Shown here in pieces: positions 17,201-24,876 of a DNA stretch of 46,460 nt (position 1 is the stretch's first letter; each line of letters starts with the position of its first letter). A model generated the notes under the pieces. That model was not told the origin of the DNA. It searched no databases and saw only the letters and a program-made list of their open reading frames with translations. The position numbers and the translations under genes were made by a program. This DNA is from a virus. The stretch spans positions 1-46,460 of the IMG/VR virus record IMGVR_UViG_3300046684_000128. One strand, 5' to 3'.

Positions 17201-18617
17201 CGGCTTCCTGCTGATTGGCGAATGCTTGCGCGGCCGCGCGGCGTTTAATCGCGTCGGACGACAGGTCCAGCGCTTTTACCTGATTCTTGTACGCGGTCGA
17301 CGCCTCGGTGGTTTCCTTCTTGATTTGCGCGGTGTACTTCGCGTAATCCGCCTGCGAAATCGCCCCGGTGTCGAGCGCGGTTTTCAGCTTGGCCAGATTG
17401 CCCACGGTGTCCTTGTCGACGCCGTTAAGCTTGTTGGTGATATCGACGATGGCCAACAGGGCTTGGTTTTTCTTTTCCTCGGCGCTAATTTCCTTGGCGA
17501 ACCCGGCCAGTCGGTCGGTGCCGTTCTTGGCGATTTCCGCCGCTTCCTTTTCGCGCGCCGCAGCGGCCACTTTGTCGGCCTTGCCGATGGCGTTGATCTT
17601 GGCCTCGGTGGCGGTCTTGAGCGATGCCATGTCCGCCTCGCGCGCCGCGATGATGGCCTTTGCGCCGGCCCAATCACCTTTACCAACCGCCTGCGCGAGC
17701 GCGGCCAGTGCGCCGATTTCCTCGCCCACTTCCTTGATGCCTGCGGCCACCAGCACCGCCACCGCCGCGATGCCCTTGAACGTTTCCGTCAGCACCGTGT
17801 GGAGGCCGCTGGCTTCCTTGATTTTCTCGCCTTCCTTGCTGGCCGCGCCGCCCACCGTGTCGATGATGGCCGCCAGGTCGGTAAGCGCACCGGACAGCGC
17901 CAGCACAACGGACATTACGCCTTCGCCAAACCCGTTAGAGTTAAAAGAGCGCTCTACGGATTGCCACGTATCGCCAAGATTACTTAATGCGCCGTCAAGC
18001 TTATTGGCGCGGCGCTCCATCGCGCCCGCGAAATCGGTCTCGCCGATCTTCATGAGGTACGCTTCGATATCCTTGGCGTTGTTGCCAATGGATTTCGTAA
18101 CACCCTGGAACGTGAACATTACCTTGTCCCCGTTCTGTTTTGCCTTGATGCCGAATTCTTTGAGGCGTTCGAACTCGCCCGTCGCGGCGTCGGCCACCGC
18201 TTCAATCATTTGATTTAGCCCCTTGCCCATTGCCGCAGCGGTGTTACCGTAGGATCCGAGCGCGCGTTCGGACGGGGTCAGGCCGAGATTTCGCAACTTA
18301 ATAAACGCTTCCGTCGCCTCGGCCACGCTATACGGGGTGCTGGCGGCGAACGCCTGGAGCGCGCCGAATGCCTTTGCGGCGGACGCACTGGATCCGGTGG
18401 CGGTGACGAGCGAGGAATTTAACTTGTCGAATTCACGTTGCGCGGTGATGAGTTCGGACACCACGGCTTTAAGGCTGAACGCGGCGGCGAAACCGCCCAG
18501 CAGCTTTTTGGTATCAGACGTGAAGGAAGACACGGATTGCCGCGCCCGCGTCATGTCCTGCTGGAGGCGCGCAATGTCCGCTCGCAAACGAATTTCGACG
18601 TCACTTACGATTGCCAT
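14241..18617 (-). CDS. Tape measure protein
   Basis: A 1458-residue tail length-determining protein. The N-terminal ~250 residues (VEIRLRADIARLQQDMTRAR, LNSSLVTATGSSASAAKAFG, STPYSVAEATEAFIKLRNLG) are the conserved tape measure domain. Long coiled coils fill the middle, a hydrophobic Ala/Gly stretch (AAAPYAAAAAAIYYVGKKAFG) lies around residue 815, and a DUF4214-type segment (VEDLYRKVLGRDGDAAGIAFW) lies around 1342-1389. At the usual ~0.15 nm per residue this suggests a tail near 200 nm; the estimate is rough. It follows the frameshifted chaperone genes, as in lambda-like phages, with which its start overlaps by 17 nt. Confidence 0.95.
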   Translation of the reverse strand: MAIVSDVEIRLRADIARLQQDMTRARQSVSSFTSDTKKLLGGFAAAFSLKAVVSELITAQREFDKLNSSLVTATGSSASAAKAFGALQAFAASTPYSVAEATEAFIKLRNLGLTPSERALGSYGNTAAAMGKGLNQMIEAVADAATGEFERLKEFGIKAKQNGDKVMFTFQGVTKSIGNNAKDIEAYLMKIGETDFAGAMERRANKLDGALSNLGDTWQSVERSFNSNGFGEGVMSVVLALSGALTDLAAIIDTVGGAASKEGEKIKEASGLHTVLTETFKGIAAVAVLVAAGIKEVGEEIGALAALAQAVGKGDWAGAKAIIAAREADMASLKTATEAKINAIGKADKVAAAAREKEAAEIAKNGTDRLAGFAKEISAEEKKNQALLAIVDITNKLNGVDKDTVGNLAKLKTALDTGAISQADYAKYTAQIKKETTEASTAYKNQVKALDLSSDAIKRRAAAQAFANQQEAERVAFLNRTGQMNDADAIAKKGALELDTLEQSRKALAAQLVLEKQHIDNKQKIADLNGQIAAADKAIDAKKLRNDEAIFEQEQKSYREAITHKADLIEAAQQESLTQQQATRDLQDEIDALGLTGMQLAEVTAARLRDRAAALDRRAEIGIIEDVNDALRAQAEELRKQADLGLTRERVQEQQKFWGTIEQTAHDTFVSIGDGGADMWKRLRDTGKNLFFEWLYQMTLKKWIINVGASFDGASATAGIANSMGGSTSVAGSLGNLYSSLSGGMTAAGSLGSGFMGSVAGGLNGAGVGSGLTSAAGLQIGNSIASVVGPEIAGALSSGLGALAAAAPYAAAAAAIYYVGKKAFGMGPKEFSGNSTLSGWISGNGSLDANNYADWTKQGGWLRSDQHGSDRLPVDPQMAAALVSTYQNIKDSTAQYAKALGLNADDIANRAQDLTIQFTKDDAANQKAIADFFSGVADNVAREVLPSMDLFMRAGETAGQTMQRLAVNATGVDQILAMLGTTTEKVFGTVSNVSILARERLLELAGGLDALATQTSYYYQNFLTEGDRVALMQKPLHDALAALGFAGLTTTEDFKAAVDGLVSSGKVATEEGAKQYAGLLALAPQFKTVADYLKGVSDAAAQTAKDLADAKAALVDSNRSTLSGIADGALSALGRAVEAEKARVDAALQDTLGKLDTSIASVNDTIARTGDLSKALKGAITAPGLDNGARADVGRAEISAALAIAKASGILPTADSLANALSAVTQDSSDGFSSAADYQRAVARTNSELEALGGLTDGQLNTAQMQLQVLQDQKAAAQAAHDTELARLDGILASAQAELDAINGVATGVLAVVDAVRAVRVALDALKGAPTSASDAAPAGITTVEDLYRKVLGRDGDAAGIAFWKKAFGDAVDQSEYLDFVKGAQAELQGMLSPPVVESTTSGSMSGSSAMLSELQTLNARMATVEVAMNNTATATGQFAQQFNQVSGGGNALATEAI

Positions 18618-19047
18618 TGCGTTCCTTTACTGGGTCTTTAAGCGCCGCTTTCATTCCTGGGCCGTTTAATTGGTCCCGGACATATTTCCACATGTTACGC
18701 GCTGGCGGCCACGGCGGCAATGCGTTCCACTCGCGTGCGCTGTGCATTTCGGCCAGGTACGCGCGGGACAAATCCAGCAGCAAATCGGCTTGCCAGGGCT
18801 GCAGCTCGATACCGCGCCGCTGTTCCCACGGCTGTAAGTCCTGTTCGTAAATCGGGCCGTCGCCGCGCACCGGGCCGACTTTAAACAGAATCTCCACCAA
18901 GTACATGCCCTCTTGCACCACGGGGGCCGGCACCCGGTCTAGCACTTCCTCGATATCGAGCCGCCGCATGCGCTCGCGTTTGGCGGGCTGTTTCGAATTA
19001 CTTTGCGGTGCTTCCGGCGCGGCATTCAACCACGCCGTATATCGCAC
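18601..19047 (-). CDS. Tail assembly chaperone, downstream (T-like) part
   Basis: Open frame of 148 residues from GTG 19047, but that start has no Shine-Dalgarno and the frame is open upstream to the slippery site, reading GKLHRRLSDDLTEYVRYTAW. The natural product is therefore a -1 frameshift fusion with the upstream 131-residue ORF: about 127 residues from it plus 160 residues of this frame, about 287 in total. The fused part has LSRAYLAEMHSAREWNALPP and a basic C terminus. By analogy with lambda gpG/gpGT, the fusion helps assemble tail tube on the tape measure. The stop overlaps the tape measure start. Confidence 0.85.
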   Translation of the reverse strand: MRYTAWLNAAPEAPQSNSKQPAKRERMRRLDIEEVLDRVPAPVVQEGMYLVEILFKVGPVRGDGPIYEQDLQPWEQRRGIELQPWQADLLLDLSRAYLAEMHSAREWNALPPWPPARNMWKYVRDQLNGPGMKAALKDPVKERNGNRK

Positions 19048-19060
19048 GTATTCGGTGAGG

Positions 19061-19089
19061 TCGTCGCTTAGGCGACGATGAAGTTTCCC
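19061..19089 (-). other. -1 programmed ribosomal frameshift signal
   Basis: On the minus strand the slippery heptamer G-GGA-AAC (19083-19089, split as zero-frame codons) matches X-XXY-YYZ and differs from lambda's G/GT site in the last base only. After a 4-nt spacer, TCGTCGC and GCGACGA (19061-19078) form a perfect 7-bp hairpin whose CTAA loop carries the zero-frame TAA stop. The -1 frame is open from here through the downstream chaperone ORF. Confidence 0.88.
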
Positions 19090-19463
19090 CGGTCATTGAA
19101 AAACTTCTCGACACCATCGGCGATGTGGCCGAGCGGCAGATTTTGGTACAACGCCTTGGCACCGCCGGGAAATTCGAAATTCAGTTCGCTGGCGATTTCA
19201 GCCAGGAATGCGGCGCGCTCGTTGATTTCGTCCACCTCGGTGCGCTTGCTGGTCTTGCCGGCCATCGAGCCCATGACGCGCGCGCTGCGGGCCTCGTTGC
19301 GCTTGAACTCGGCGGCAGCGGCCTTGCGGGTGCCCGGCGAGATAACCGTAATCAGAACCGGCTGCGTTTCTTCGGCGTCCAGATATTGCGGGTTGCCGGC
19401 GGCATCGGTGACATGCCACTTTGCGGCGTCGGCGATTGCGAGTTTCAAAATATCGAAAGGCAT
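19068..19463 (-). CDS. Tail assembly chaperone, upstream (G-like) part
   Basis: A 131-residue protein, MPFDILKLAIADAAKWHVTD and so on, with a basic middle (ISPGTRKAAAAEFKRNEARS) and a C-terminal FPGGAKALYQNLPLGHIADG segment typical of tail assembly chaperones placed between tail tube and tape measure genes. ATG 19463 follows CTCCCATAGGAAACTACCATT. Most ribosomes should end at TAA 19068-19070; a fraction should shift at 19083-19089 to make the long form. Confidence 0.85.
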   Translation of the reverse strand: MPFDILKLAIADAAKWHVTDAAGNPQYLDAEETQPVLITVISPGTRKAAAAEFKRNEARSARVMGSMAGKTSKRTEVDEINERAAFLAEIASELNFEFPGGAKALYQNLPLGHIADGVEKFFNDRGNFIVA

Positions 19464-19575
19464 AATGGTAGTTTCCTATGGGAGGTGGAAAAATTGCCCT
19501 TGCTGCGCCGCGCGCCCTCCCATAGGGCGACACGGCGCAGTAGGTGCCAGGTATCGGCCCGCAGGCCGGAAAGCT

Positions 19576-20058
19576 TTACGGCGCGTCTTCCACCGGAACG
19601 GTCGGGGTCAGGGCGTCGATGGTGTCCGACTGGCGCAGAAGCGAGAGGGTGCCGGCGCGGGCGTCATTGCTGCCGCCGCCGGACTCGCCGAAGTTCGACA
19701 CCTGGGCGGTGAAGTACGACACGCCGCCGTTTTGGTCGACCACCGCGAACGATGCCGTCGAGTAGTCCATCAGTGCGTCTTGCGCGATGGTTTGGCCGAT
19801 CTGGTCGGGCAACCACTGAACACCCCAGTCCGTATTTGCCAGGGTGTACGAACCCTTTTTCACGCGATCATGCCCGCCGCTGACAACGGCCAGGGTCGCG
19901 GTGTTGTATTCGCGGCCACGGTAATTCGGCACCGACGTGATGGTGATTTCGTTCCAACCCAACGCTTCGAATGCCGTCTCGGTGTTGTCCGTCGGACGGG
20001 TCGCGCTGATAAACAGCTTGGTCCCCGCGTAAGTTTCGAAGTCTGGTTCAAAAGGCAT
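19576..20058 (-). CDS. Major tail tube protein
   Basis: A 160-residue protein (MPFEPDFETYAGTKLFISAT start). It has the pattern of small siphophage tail tube proteins: an N-terminal strand, WNEITITSVPNYRGREYNTA loop, then VVDQNGGVSYFTAQVSNFGE and a final helix-strand unit. It is placed after the connector and completion genes and before the chaperones, the standard tail order. A hairpin and a CTTAGGAGAATCAAA Shine-Dalgarno precede the start, which suits high expression. Confidence 0.85.
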   Translation of the reverse strand: MPFEPDFETYAGTKLFISATRPTDNTETAFEALGWNEITITSVPNYRGREYNTATLAVVSGGHDRVKKGSYTLANTDWGVQWLPDQIGQTIAQDALMDYSTASFAVVDQNGGVSYFTAQVSNFGESGGGSNDARAGTLSLLRQSDTIDALTPTVPVEDAP

Positions 20059-20078
20059 TTTGATTCTCCTAAGTTAAA

Positions 20079-20106
20079 CCCGCCCGCAGGGTGCGGAACG
20101 GGCGGG
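20079..20106 (-). terminator. Intergenic hairpin before the tail tube gene
   Basis: CCCGCCC and GGGCGGG form a 7-bp stem with a 14-nt loop; on the minus strand GGGTTTAAC follows, with only three T. It may act as a weak attenuator or protect the 5' end of the tail tube message. Confidence 0.45.
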
Positions 20107-20124
20107 CTGAACAATACCGCTATT

Positions 20125-20529
20125 CTAATTCGGTTCCGTAAAAGTTACTACAAAATCACGCGATTGCTCGTAAATTCCGTCGTCGCCCGGCGGAATCTCC
20201 GGACCCATGCCGACAGGTAGAACGCTATTTACTTTAAAACCTTTCACAATGCCCGTTCCAACGCCGCTGAAATTGGCCGCGCGAATAAGTCTTTTCATTT
20301 CGGCCCAGTCTTTACCAAGCGCCGTTACCTGCACCCGTTCACGGATCATGCGGCGCGAAGTATTGCGCGCCATGGTGCCCTCTTCGGTGTCGCCGATCTG
20401 GTGCACCGTCAGCGCGGGCAACGGCTCGCCCTGTTTCAACATGCCGGCCGCGACACGCGACGCCGGCAGCAGGGCCAGCACTGGGGGGTGATTGGCCAGC
20501 ATCTCGCGGAGAATGGCTACGCCGCTCAT
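20125..20529 (-). CDS. Tail completion protein (DUF3168-like)
   Basis: A 134-residue protein with the small alpha/beta pattern of tail terminator or completion proteins of lambda gpU / DUF3168 type: a leading helix REMLANHPPVLALLPASRV, the strand LPALTVHQIG, then RERVQVTALGKDWAEMKRLI. Its place between the HK97-gp10-like gene and the tail tube fits a tail terminator that caps the tube for head joining. It overlaps the preceding gene by ATGA. Confidence 0.75.
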   Translation of the reverse strand: MSGVAILREMLANHPPVLALLPASRVAAGMLKQGEPLPALTVHQIGDTEEGTMARNTSRRMIRERVQVTALGKDWAEMKRLIRAANFSGVGTGIVKGFKVNSVLPVGMGPEIPPGDDGIYEQSRDFVVTFTEPN

Positions 20530-21026
20530 GATGTCGGGTCCGAAGGCAGCGCGGGCGGCACGTTCAAGCCCTCCTTGGTGAGGCGCTGGCGGATCTTGGC
20601 CGTCACTGCCTGCACCGCACGGGCGAACCCAGCGTCGGCCGCGGGCCGCATGAACGGCTGCGCCCGCGTACCGGGGTGGTGCACTTCGTGCGTAACTACG
20701 CTTCCGAAGCGCATTGCGTGGCCGGGCTTCGCTTCGATGACGTGGGGTCGGGTTTGGAATTCAACTAAGTGCGCGTACCACGCGACGAAGTTACCCACCT
20801 TGACGCTGGCCGATACCTCGTCGCCCTTTGCGCGCGTGGTGATGCGCGCGCTCGCGCGGAGCTGGCCCGAGTCTTCCGGAATACGCGGTTTTACCTCGGC
20901 GAGATACACCGCCGCGCCTGCGCGCAGAGCTGCACGGTTGATGTTGCGGTGCATCTTCACCGGCAGCGTGCGCAACAGGTCGTCCAGCTCGCGCCCTCCA
21001 GCAATTACTTCGTCTCGGGTGCTCAT
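20526..21026 (-). CDS. HK97 gp10-like head-tail protein
   Basis: A 166-residue protein from ATG 21026, which overlaps the preceding stop (ATGA); a longer frame would add eleven residues. VMSTRDEVIAGGRELDDLLR opens the chain, followed by the family hallmark RIPEDSGQLRASARI and YAHLVEFQTRPHVI with PFMRPAADAG near the C terminus. Members of the HK97 gp10 family act at the head-tail junction or in tail completion. Confidence 0.88.
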   Translation of the reverse strand: MSTRDEVIAGGRELDDLLRTLPVKMHRNINRAALRAGAAVYLAEVKPRIPEDSGQLRASARITTRAKGDEVSASVKVGNFVAWYAHLVEFQTRPHVIEAKPGHAMRFGSVVTHEVHHPGTRAQPFMRPAADAGFARAVQAVTAKIRQRLTKEGLNVPPALPSDPTS

Positions 21027-21364
21027 GACGAGAAAGCCTTTATGGTAAATTCCAGCCATTCGCGGCGGCCAATCTCGGCCGGCGTGCTGGTGATTTCGTA
21101 CACTTGATCCGTGCCTTCATGCAATATTACTCTCATGTCCGCCGTGACGCCCGCCATGTAGCGAATCCGGACGCGCGCAGGGTAGCCCGCCACGCGCAAA
21201 CCCTGTTTTGTGTCTTCGCTGCTGGCGGGTAACAAGTCCCATTTCTGCGCGGGGATCCGCTCCACGACGTTGACCCACCCGCCAGGCTGCGGCCCGTACT
21301 CCGGATCATCGACGATGCCTTGCTGCTGCAGGGTGAGCCGGCGGTCGAGCTGCCCGGCCCTCAT
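21023..21364 (-). CDS. Head closure protein (SPP1 gp16-like adaptor)
   Basis: A 113-residue protein from ATG 21364, overlapping the connector stop. MRAGQLDRRLTLQQQGIVDD, WVNVVERIPAQKWDLLP, and YMAGVTADMRVILHEGTDQV with YEITSTPAEIGRREWLEF are the pattern of the phage head-tail joining family. It forms the ring that closes the connector and docks the tail. Confidence 0.88.
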   Translation of the reverse strand: MRAGQLDRRLTLQQQGIVDDPEYGPQPGGWVNVVERIPAQKWDLLPASSEDTKQGLRVAGYPARVRIRYMAGVTADMRVILHEGTDQVYEITSTPAEIGRREWLEFTIKAFSS

Positions 21365-22026
21365 TCGTACACCTGATACGGCTGGAGCAACCATTTGACG
21401 AAGTTATCGGGCAGCATTTCGACCGTTGCGCCGATCACTTCCGATTCGCGGTTCTCGTACATCGTGCCGATGGCCAGCAGCATCCATTGCACGATGGGCG
21501 CGGGCACCTGGCCGACCGGATAACCCGCGGTGTAGTAGACCCGCACCGCGTCGCGCCGACCGTGCACAAGCGTGGGATACACTCCGGCGTGCAACTCGAC
21601 GCGCGGCATTTCATCCTCGCTCACTGGGGGTACATAGAACGCTGCCGGGTCCAGGATTACCTCGCTGCCGGTGTCGTCCACGTAGCCGATGTTGTCCACC
21701 GAGATGATAGGCGGCTTCAGCAAAGACATGCTCGCGCCCCAGTGGCCGAACGTCGCCACCCGGCGGCGCTGCGCCAGGGTGCGATTCAACCGGCCCTCTG
21801 CCATCTGGCGCGCGGTGGTAATCAGGCCGGAAATGTACTCGTCGTCGTCCGGCACGACCACGCGCAAGTGCGCTTTCGCTTGTTCCAGCGTGATGGGCTC
21901 GGCCACCTCCAAGTCGGGGGCGACTGTCGCCGCTACCGCCACAGAAAAGGTTTGCGCCGCGGCATCAGCGCTTTCGCCTATCTGGTCATCTTCGCAATGG
22001 TTTACCGTTACGGTGGTTACTTGCAT
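21361..22026 (-). CDS. Head-tail connector (phiE125 gp8 / gp6-like)
   Basis: A 221-residue adaptor. EPITLEQAKAHLRVVVPDDD followed by YISGLITTARQMAEGRLNRT is the classic connector opening. FGHWGASMSLLKPPIISVDN, VYYTAGYPVGQVPAPIVQWM and the C-terminal MLPDNFVKWLLQPYQ complete the phiE125 gp8-like pattern. The first ~40 residues (TVNHCEDDQIGESADAAAQT) are an extension. The ring binds under the portal. It is preceded by the large beta-helix gene with no spacing. Confidence 0.9.
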   Translation of the reverse strand: MQVTTVTVNHCEDDQIGESADAAAQTFSVAVAATVAPDLEVAEPITLEQAKAHLRVVVPDDDEYISGLITTARQMAEGRLNRTLAQRRRVATFGHWGASMSLLKPPIISVDNIGYVDDTGSEVILDPAAFYVPPVSEDEMPRVELHAGVYPTLVHGRRDAVRVYYTAGYPVGQVPAPIVQWMLLAIGTMYENRESEVIGATVEMLPDNFVKWLLQPYQVYE

Positions 22027-24873
22027 TTACTGGTCCTCGGTGGTCAGGTACACCGTACGATCTTCGGTACGCGCCGGGTTGCTGCTGGTCGTGATACGGC
22101 AAGTAATCCTTATGTTGTTTCCCGTTGGGGCGGTAACGAACACGGTTGCGATACCGCCGAGCGAGTACCCTCCCTTGCTGGTCAACCCGACCAGGTCGAA
22201 GTCCACCTGCTTGATGGTGTCCGAGATATCGGCTAGCACTTCGGTCCAGTCAAACGAAATATCGATGGTGGAATCCGGGTCGATAGTCCCTAGCGGCTTT
22301 TTCGGGTTCTTCAAGTCCCAATACGCACTCCCCGCAAAAGTAAGGGGTGCGGCCTTGATCTGGATAGTACGGGTTTTCGACCGGGTAAATCCCGGATCCG
22401 GAGCGGCCGCCGGCACCGTAACCACGGCGGTGCCCGCGCGGGAAGTGTCCTGCTGGCTGGTCGCAGTGATCGTGATCGTTTGCGGGACGGATGCCGTGGC
22501 CGGTGCCGTGAACAGTCCGGCCGAAGTAAGCGCGCCCAAGGCCGGCGAGAACGTCCACGTAACCGCTTGGGACGGCCCGTTAGTGCCCGCCACAACCGCG
22601 TTGAACTGCTGCACCGCGCCGCCGGCAAGGGTGACGGTTGCCGGCGACACGGTAACGCCGGAGACCGTCACCACGGGGGGTGCCACGTTGTTGGTGATCG
22701 AGCGGCCCGTAAAGGTAGCCGTTTGGTTGCCGGCCGCGTCGCGCACGCCGTTGGTTGCCGGCTTGGTGTACGCCGCCGTGCGCGCGGCCTCGCTGTTTGC
22801 AAACGCGGGCGTAACCGTCAGAGTGATGGTGCTACCAGATACCGCTACGCCGGTAACAGTGTGTCCGGCTACTGTGAAAGCCGAAGCTGCGGGCACGAAC
22901 GCGGGGTCGAATGCCTCGGACGCGGTAAGCACCACCGCCGTGGGTGCCGCGTTCTCGACCGCCGCCGACACAATCGTCGGCGCGGTAGTGTCGGCGGCGG
23001 TCGTCACCGAATGGCCGATTGCAAGCGATTTGTTGCCCGCCGCATCGACAGCCTGCACCTTCACGGAATAGCTTGTTTGCGGGGTAAGCCCGGTCACGTC
23101 GACGGCGTTCACCGGTCCCGCGTTGGTGTACGTGGTGCCGTTCGTACTCCACGCGTAGTTCGTTACCCCGATGTTATCCGACGCGTTCGGCCAGGTAATC
23201 GTAAAGCCGGTCGGTGCGAGGTTCGTGATGGTGACGTCAGCGCCCGTTACCCACGTCGGCGCGGTCGGATCCGGGTCGGGCTCCGGTGCCTCCGGATTGC
23301 CCCCGATAGAAATTACTTGCACGCCGGCTCCGACGCCGCCAAGAGGGAAACTGGTGCCCGCGGCGGTCGTCAGTTGGACGATGGGCGCGTCATAGTTGCC
23401 CGGCGGGATACTCGCGCTGATATTGAATGCGCCAGCGGTCAAAGTTAAAGGCAGCGGCCCCTGCGTAATAGCACCGTTCGGGTTCGCCGCGGCAGCCGGC
23501 AGCGTCATCGCCCCCGACGTCGGCGCGCCGCTAGTTGTGCCGGACACCGTCAGGGTCGACCCCGCGATACTCTGCGTGGTGATGGACCCGGTAGCGCCCA
23601 CCACGTCGGCGTTGCCTTGATTATTCACCGCCGAGCTTGTGCCGCCGGAGTTCGTCAACGTAACGGTAGGCAAATACCGGCCCACTTTCACATTGGTGAA
23701 TACCACCGAGAAAGTGCCGGAACCCAGCGTGACATCGACCGGTCCTTGCGCGACACCGCCGTTATATGCCGTTGCCGTCGGGGTCAGCGACGCTTTGCCG
23801 GACGCAGGACTATTCGTCGTGGTGCCGCTGACCGTTACCGTTTGCCCACTGACCGTTACACTAGTCACCGTTCCGGTCGGCATCGCCGCGGCCGGATTCA
23901 ACTGCACCGCGCCCGCGTCCGGCGTAGCGCCCCGGTTGCTAAGGCGTACGTCGAGCGCACTGAGCGCGGAAGCATTGGCCCCGCCGATAAGCAAACTGCC
24001 CGCCGCCGGGCGTACGTCAGTGTTGCTGTTGACCAGTGGGTTGCCAAACGTGACGCCGGTCTGCGATGTTGCCGTGTCCGTGTAGTTGCTGGCGACGTTG
24101 GCATATCCCCCCGTGCCGATGTTGATTGGCGTTGCTCCGAAGCCCACGAACGCGTTATTCCGGATCACCGGGGAGGCCGACGTACCATTGCGCACGGCGG
24201 CCCCCGTAGCTGCTCCAGTCCGCACAAAAGTGTTACGCGCAACAGGCCCGACGCTGTTAGATGTGCGGACGCAGCAGCCGGCCCCGGTCGACTGGAAAAA
24301 CAGGTTGTCGCTAACGAAGTGGGATCCGCCGGAAGAACTATTCCGCACCGCGCCGTTTGTGGCTCCAATGACGTTGCTTTTAATCCGGTTGCGCCACAGC
24401 CCGCCGACAGATACTGAGGGCGACGGTTGGCTATCATCCGTTTGCGGACCCACCCAAATGGCGTATTGCTCACTGTCCGCCACCGACCCGTCATCGACGA
24501 TGTTAATGCGAAAATCTTGCATGAACACGCCATTGCCGACCTGAATACGCCGGTTGCTCGGCTTCATGGTTAGCTCGATGCCCTGCGTGCCGTAGCCGAT
24601 GGGGCCGGTAGCACTATTCTCCAGTTCACGTGCGCTTAAGCCGTCCCCTGGACGCACCACGACGTAATGCGATGTGTCGTACGTCAGCGGGTTCATGGTG
24701 CAGTTAGCGATATCGCTATCCGCCTGATTCGCGAGCACCACAGCGTCAATCCATACGTCCTGCGCCACCAAGTCCTGTGCGCTTACCCAGTTGTCGAAGG
24801 CGTTGATTAGGGCAAAATCCTTTGCCACGCCGCCGACAGTCGGGCCGATGGTTTTTGTTACTTTCGTTACCAT
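22027..24873 (-). CDS. Virion fibre: beta-helix, Ig-like domains, adaptor end
   Basis: A 948-residue protein inside the head gene block. Residues ~1-330 look like a right-handed beta-helix (VVVRPGDGLS, NRRIQVGNGVFMQDFRIN, RNNAFVGFG turns, closing at GATPDAGAVQLNP). Repeated Ig-like strands follow, with a fibronectin III-like unit at ~541-640, a second Ig-like unit at ~640-730 and a Big_2-like unit at ~737-830 (VTVSPATVTLAGGAVQQFNA). The last ~110 residues (PLTFAGSAYWDLKNPKKPLG, FDWTEVLADISDTI, ITCRITTSSNPARTEDRTVY) resemble the short stand-alone fibre/adaptor proteins that other phages encode at this spot. It probably decorates the head or neck and binds host surface glycans. Confidence 0.7.
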   Translation of the reverse strand: MVTKVTKTIGPTVGGVAKDFALINAFDNWVSAQDLVAQDVWIDAVVLANQADSDIANCTMNPLTYDTSHYVVVRPGDGLSARELENSATGPIGYGTQGIELTMKPSNRRIQVGNGVFMQDFRINIVDDGSVADSEQYAIWVGPQTDDSQPSPSVSVGGLWRNRIKSNVIGATNGAVRNSSSGGSHFVSDNLFFQSTGAGCCVRTSNSVGPVARNTFVRTGAATGAAVRNGTSASPVIRNNAFVGFGATPINIGTGGYANVASNYTDTATSQTGVTFGNPLVNSNTDVRPAAGSLLIGGANASALSALDVRLSNRGATPDAGAVQLNPAAAMPTGTVTSVTVSGQTVTVSGTTTNSPASGKASLTPTATAYNGGVAQGPVDVTLGSGTFSVVFTNVKVGRYLPTVTLTNSGGTSSAVNNQGNADVVGATGSITTQSIAGSTLTVSGTTSGAPTSGAMTLPAAAANPNGAITQGPLPLTLTAGAFNISASIPPGNYDAPIVQLTTAAGTSFPLGGVGAGVQVISIGGNPEAPEPDPDPTAPTWVTGADVTITNLAPTGFTITWPNASDNIGVTNYAWSTNGTTYTNAGPVNAVDVTGLTPQTSYSVKVQAVDAAGNKSLAIGHSVTTAADTTAPTIVSAAVENAAPTAVVLTASEAFDPAFVPAASAFTVAGHTVTGVAVSGSTITLTVTPAFANSEAARTAAYTKPATNGVRDAAGNQTATFTGRSITNNVAPPVVTVSGVTVSPATVTLAGGAVQQFNAVVAGTNGPSQAVTWTFSPALGALTSAGLFTAPATASVPQTITITATSQQDTSRAGTAVVTVPAAAPDPGFTRSKTRTIQIKAAPLTFAGSAYWDLKNPKKPLGTIDPDSTIDISFDWTEVLADISDTIKQVDFDLVGLTSKGGYSLGGIATVFVTAPTGNNIRITCRITTSSNPARTEDRTVYLTTEDQ

Positions 24874-24876
24874 AGG

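Noticed and set aside
16527-17987. 486-residue plus-strand ORF
   Set aside because: Antisense to the tape measure coiled-coil region; its sequence is low-complexity and mirrors it. No Shine-Dalgarno context.
21689-23071. 460-residue plus-strand ORF
   Set aside because: Antisense to the 948-residue virion protein; Val/Ala-rich shadow of Thr/Ala-rich codons.
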